Source of the DNA: Phoronis ovalis
Lineage: Eukaryota > Phoronida > Phoronidae
Reading direction: 5' to 3'
Assembly (NCBI GenBank): GCA_028565635.1
Contig: JAOXYB010045281.1
Location: 2,572 to 25,146, forward strand
DNA: 22,575 nt
The translations under genes and the position numbers were made by a program. The notes below the pieces were generated by a model that saw nothing but the letters and a program-made list of their open reading frames with translations, was not told the origin of the DNA and ran no database searches. Shown here piece by piece: positions 17,461-22,575 of this stretch; the first letter of the stretch is position 1; every line of letters begins with the position of its first letter.

Positions 17461-20400
17461 CTGCATTTCCTTCGAAATGGCAACTTCCGATGTAAAATTT
17501 AATATTATCAAGTTTAAGTATCTAAATCGCTCCAGGATGCATGTAATGGATTTTTACTAAAGGACTGATTCTAATTTATGTAAGCTTATTCTGTGAATAT
17601 ACTATTAATAAATTGCAATCAATACGCATTCGTAAAATGTCTCAGTTTTAGATGGAAATGCGCTGTTTTTCCAAATAATGAATATTACCCACAAGCACAA
17701 AAAATAAATACTCAGATCATGCAGTTCGAACACTGATTCTTAATAATTTTTAGTTCTTAATGTACTTAAGAGTATGTGCCATAAAAAAGAATTATATAAC
17801 AAAATTTAAAGAATAATGAAAGTTTCCGGACTTATCACAAGAACTTCACTAGCCCTCCACTTCTCCCACTAAATGCAGATGGACTCAAACGAACTGTTAT
17901 ATGTTATATATATATATGTTTATACATTTTCTACATTATTTTTTTTTAATTAAAAATATTCATATTCAACAAATATAAGACTCCAATAGTGCGATTGCTC
18001 GGTTCAACAATTTGCTTCAATTTTAATATGTTTAAAAGCATTTATTTGACTAGATTTTTCATCAGCAAATTAAACTTACATATCGGACTCAGTTCAACAC
18101 GATTCCATTTTGTTTGATAAAATCTTCGATCATTCGTATATTGAAAATTTTAGCTAATTAATAAATGACAAACATACTATCGCCCAATTCTGTATTTTGT
18201 ATGTTATTACATACCGTTTATAAAATCAGATATATTATTTTAACAAGTTTAATTTAAAAAGCATTTAATACAAATGAAATTCATAATTTTTATTTATCAG
18301 GATACATACCTACGCAAGTGTAGCTTTTTTAATAAGTTATGCTTGCCTCGAAATAAACAAAGCATTTATTTCTTGTACTTACCTTTATAACTTTTACTTA
18401 ATTAGTGAATGATTTAAAATTAAGCCAAAATAACTGCTTATCTGGCGATTTCGCTTATACAAGCAACATTTTCATTTCGAGCTGCACGTTTCGTTAAAAT
18501 AATATTCCTTTTTTTAATTTTATTTGTTTAGTTTAAAAAAATACAACATTTTTGGTATTTAGTGATTTTTTTAAAAATTCTTAATTATTTTTTTGAATTT
18601 CTATTTCTCTAGCTTTATATCTTAACAGCAATATTCGCTTTCAACAAAGGCAAAATAATTTTTCTTAATTATAACAATAAATTTTCACAGTTAAAACGAA
18701 TTACCGCAATTTCTCCCCTTGAGAATCAATTAGGGCTAATATAATATAATTTTCGAGATTTAACAAACTAGATAGCTTTAGCTACTTTTCTGATTTTTGA
18801 TTTGACTTGCGCACGTAGGTTTACTAATAATCAATTTCACTGCAATAAGTGTAATCGGAAAACACAACGTATGCTTTTAAAAACGGATTTAGACCTGGTT
18901 AAATATGATTGCATCTCATTTTAGACATAATATCATGGTTATTGGGTTTCATTATCTTCCCATCGGGGAAACAACGGTAATTATACTGCGAAGGAATACG
19001 CGACACACTCAGCTAATGGTACACAATTCTAATGATATAGCACACTAGATTTATTTTGTCTGTACTGTTTGACCATTTCTTTCTGTCATGCATGGTCAAG
19101 CTTTTTCCAATACTGTATTTTTTTATTCGAATATATCAAAAGTTACATATTCAAGTAGCCATCCAAATATCTAGTATCCCAATCATATTTTTATAAAACT
19201 TAACCCAAAATTTATGGTACAATTAAAAACATATACAGAGATCGGTCAAATCCGACATGAAATATATATCTATCTGCAATCAAAATAATGTTTCTGAAAC
19301 AATTTATCTTAAAAACTATAACTAGATATACTACTTTTTAAAATCCAAACTCTACAACAAAAAATTGCATTGACACCAGCTGCATGCAGTTTTCTGGCAT
19401 TCCAGTTTCAATTTGGTAAGAGTTTTTCAGGCCGGGATAGTTTTTTCTTTGTGGTTTGTAAAAATAAACTGCTCAAACCATGACTGGAATAAGAGATGTA
19501 TAAAAAAGGACTGCGATACACATCCTGAATGCAGCAGTGACTATATCGACAACAGCACCACGGGTATTAGAGGAGATGATTAACATTGTAGGTGACTTAA
19601 AAAATCTGGAGACATTAATTGAATAAAAAAATGTCCCCCAGTAGCTTTTAGCCTTATTGGCATGTGCCATTTTAAAATAATTTAGCCTTCTGGTAAAGCG
19701 CACCTGGCTAGCGTTTCTGCTAATTATTACTGTTAATTATGTCATAAGTGATAACTAATTATAGTCTTCGTATATCAAATCCATAATGAAATAATCAAAA
19801 ATTGTGCAAGGTGTGATTTCGTATCATAATTATGGATAATGCATTTTTAAATATAATGTATTGGATTAATTGACAATATATAATTGAGTTGATAGTACAA
19901 AAATTCTACCTACTAAACTTGGCTATAGATTATACGCGTGTTTGAATTAATGATATTTGAAAAAACAATTAGTGAAATAGCATAATAAATTATTGTTTTT
20001 CTGTCTTCAATCTCACAGGCAACTTCTTAAAAAACGTATTTAGGGAAATGGGTAAAAGTCGATATGGTTGTCAGCGTTATTCGGTATTCAAAGGTTTAAC
20101 GGGAAAGGTTTTTATTTGATGTCCAAATACACATCTAGAAATGTATTTCCCCGTGAGCGACTGTAAAAAGCCATCAATTTAAAAAAGTCCCAGAAATCAG
20201 GTAGATAAGGGTTAATTTTCTAAAAAGGGGAGGGCATCATTTACTTGAAAATGTATGATTATATGCTTGGTGTGTGGTTTTATATCACAAGTAATCATTA
20301 ACTGTAAGTTACAGGTGACTTTGTAATGATTTGGCGCCAGTTTGTGAAACGCTCCTCTGCCCATATTTTAGACACATTTCACTGTCAGCTAAAATTACAC

Positions 20401-22575
20401 GGTACTCTTGTCTCTGACGATGTTTCGTAAAGATAAATTGATGGGTTTAAATGTTAAGAAATTTGTTGATACAATGACGGACAATTACTTACACAGTTTA
20501 TCCCTAAAGCGATGTGATAAAATGTGCAATCGTCTGAAACATTCAAATTGTTGTCAATTTCCGATTATGTTTTTTTGTTTGATATATGTCAAGAATCTTC
20601 TGCAACTGTAAGCGGATACTGACACACATATTTAAAGTGGAGCCGGACAATCTGGAAACTATAGCTCTTTCATTTAGTTATTCTCGAGTCATTATATTTC
20701 TGTACTTGAAGAAATGTTAACTGTCTAATAAAATTGAAAATTATTTTGTCCATAATTTTTTATCGAACAAACTGTTCGTCAGTGTTCTGATTTGTCATTT
20801 TGTTAATTTCCTTCAGTTATAAACATATACTTACGAGTATAACCCTTGACTTCGTCCTTGATGTAAATTACTGGGACATTATTATTGTCCCTGTGTCTCC
20901 AGTGGTTGTTTTGTTCACATTTCTGTTTTCTCATTAACTTTTAAGAGTTGATTTTTTTGTCTGTCACAAATGAAAACATCACCTAACTATTTAAACCATT
21001 TAAATACATTCTATATGTAGTATACTCGGCGAAATAATTGACCATGTATGTTTTTTGATATAATACATCCTTGACTGGACTGATTAATTTGTGGTACACC
21101 ACTTTCAGGAAATAAAGGATACTCAATATTTGTAATTAGCATAAAAATCATGCCTCGAGTGTGCAACAGGAGACAAATCTTATGTCGATTATCACGTCAA
21201 ATTAGTACTTTTTTTCTTGTTCACTTTTTTAAATATAGAATATTAAATATCATTGTATAGTCATTTAGTTAAATGGGTTTATACACCTGAGTCTTAGTTT
21301 TAATTTGAACTTTTTTATCATTAAGCACACGACTTTCCCGACGTAGCGCTTAACAATAAAGTAGTTAAACATGTGCTTTCAAGGTAATTCTAACTATATT
21401 AATGCGTTTCTGAAACTTGAGTTGATGCAGTTGATCACAGAGTTGACAGTCAATAACATGCTGATAATGAGTATGTAGCATAGTATAATTTTATTCATAT
21501 CCAGCAGCATCATCTTATATCTTGTTTATTTATTCTTTTACTTCATACTGGGTCTATAAATAAAACTATTGCCTAATAGTAAATAAAGTGGAAATTCGAC
21601 TTTAATATTTAGATACAAATCTGTCAAATGTCAAATACTGTATAATATAAAATATTTCCGCAGCATTTTATTTTTGTCAAAAATATAATTCCTCGATTTT
21701 GTTTTCTTTTTGACCAAAAATGGTTAAGCCTATACTATCTAAAATCGAGTAGGCCTATTGTTCTTTGTACCTGTAGTGTTTTTTTCTTAAAAGCTAAATT
21801 TATTTCTAATAATAAATTTAATAAAAAAACTTGTTTTGTCTTGCTCTTGATAGGAAGTACCCAATGTTCGATTATTTTTAAGAAAATGCAGCAACTACGG
21901 CTTATTCAAAAGCTATAGAGCGTAGCACTGTGGCTGTAGCTGTCAAATATTAATATTTACGTTGGCGGTTCAACTCTTTCTCGCGAATTTATCAGAAATA
22001 ACAAGGGTCTCATTTAATGTCCTTGGTTGTAATTTTTTAAACATTTTATGGTACTTAATGTGTTATTGAGATAGTCGCTCAAAACATTTCTTCAATATAA
22101 ATACACTAAAAATATATCAAAATATATCATATGTTCATTTTTTCAAATGTCACGCATGTGTCAAGTTACCAAAATGACAGAAAGCGGAATTATAACAATA
22201 ATTAGAAAAATCCGGCCTTAAAATACTTGTTAGGAACATAAAATATCTATTGCCGATACTGATTATGTGCCAGGAAATATATCTTCCTAATTTTGTCCGC
22301 AAACGTTGAAATTAATGTTACTATATACTAGATCTAGTTCTAAATGACCACTTCCGTGGTTATGAACTTTCGACTGAACTGATCTTATTGCTCTCAATTG
22401 GTCTTAAGTGAGTCGTTTTGTGACCAGGCATCGGTACCGAAGGTGTTGTTTTCAGGCCATTTGATATTGTCAAAGAAGCATTAGTTACACTTATTTTATC
22501 AATCAATTTAAAGTCGAACGCACCTGATGCTTTTTATCACTTAATAACATTCCTCTTCTTTATTTAAAGAGGTTT
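17461..22575. other. Non-coding interval to the right edge
   Basis: About 5.1 kb of AT-rich DNA without a recognisable gene, apart from the weak relic at 19480-19626. A short TA tract lies at ~17905-17917. A 63-codon frame from the ATG at 20420 has no supporting context. No RNA gene or mobile-element terminus was found. Confidence 0.5.
19480..19626 (+). pseudogene. Possible coding relic with in-frame stop
   Basis: The plus-strand frame from ATG at 19480 to TAA at 19624-19626 spans 49 codons and is interrupted by a single TAA at 19501-19503 (codon 8). Codons 9-48 have protein-like composition, ending INIVGDLKNLETLIE, and an AATAAA overlaps the end at 19622-19627. The GC content is above the surroundings. 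The opposite strand is also open across 19703-19473 (76 codons), so the direction is not certain. No family is recognised. It may be a decayed terminal exon, a retrocopy fragment or part of a transposon. Confidence 0.25.

Noticed and set aside
20408-20611. ORF of up to 67 codons
   Set aside because: The first true ATG is at 20420, leaving 63 codons. There is no homologue I recognise and no splice context, though the central part reads somewhat protein-like.

Overview
The window looks like nuclear DNA from an invertebrate animal, probably a lophotrochozoan and most likely a mollusc. It is strongly AT-rich, its one clear protein gene is split by GT-AG introns, it carries eukaryotic tRNA genes with internal A and B boxes, and most of its length is non-coding with scattered short tandem repeats. 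The Hmx protein sequence places it in an animal. The narrower bivalve or mussel-like assignment is an inference from base composition and from one decayed repeat type, and it needs a database search.

The main content is a complete three-exon homeobox gene of the HMX (Nkx5/H6) family on the plus strand, with coding exons at 9351-9600, 10265-10402 and 11050-11549. I assembled it from the splice sites. It encodes 295 residues: an N-terminal EH1-like Groucho-binding motif, a Ser/Pro-rich linker, an acidic stretch, a homeodomain at residues 172-231 and the HMX-specific C-terminal tail. A 3' UTR of about 1 kb is likely. It holds a 12 x 12-bp minisatellite and ends near an AATAAA at 12538.

From left to right: 50-556 (minus) is a highly charged, coiled-coil-like ORF that probably forms the first coding exon of an unidentified gene leaving the window to the left. 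About 1301-1540 is a decayed ~34-bp tandem repeat. About 1.6-9.2 kb is AT-rich DNA without recognisable genes, presumably the upstream regulatory domain of Hmx, and holds a homeodomain-site cluster near 4265-4330 that includes an HMX-type AGCAATTAA site. 9.35-12.55 kb is Hmx. 12.6-16.6 kb is non-coding, with a perfect 7 x 24-bp tandem repeat at 14729-14896 and a cluster of palindromes at 16181-16220. 16725-16808 and 17142-17223 are two tRNA-Leu(UAG) genes inside an old tandem duplication with an offset of ~417 bp. 17.5-22.6 kb is non-coding, with one possible coding relic at 19480-19626.

There is no operon-like arrangement. Hmx would act as a sequence-specific transcription factor, probably in sensory or neural development as in other animals, and the tRNA genes are independent RNA polymerase III units. 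I found no previously undescribed multi-gene system; the points worth a second look are repeat structure, possible regulatory sites and weak coding relics.
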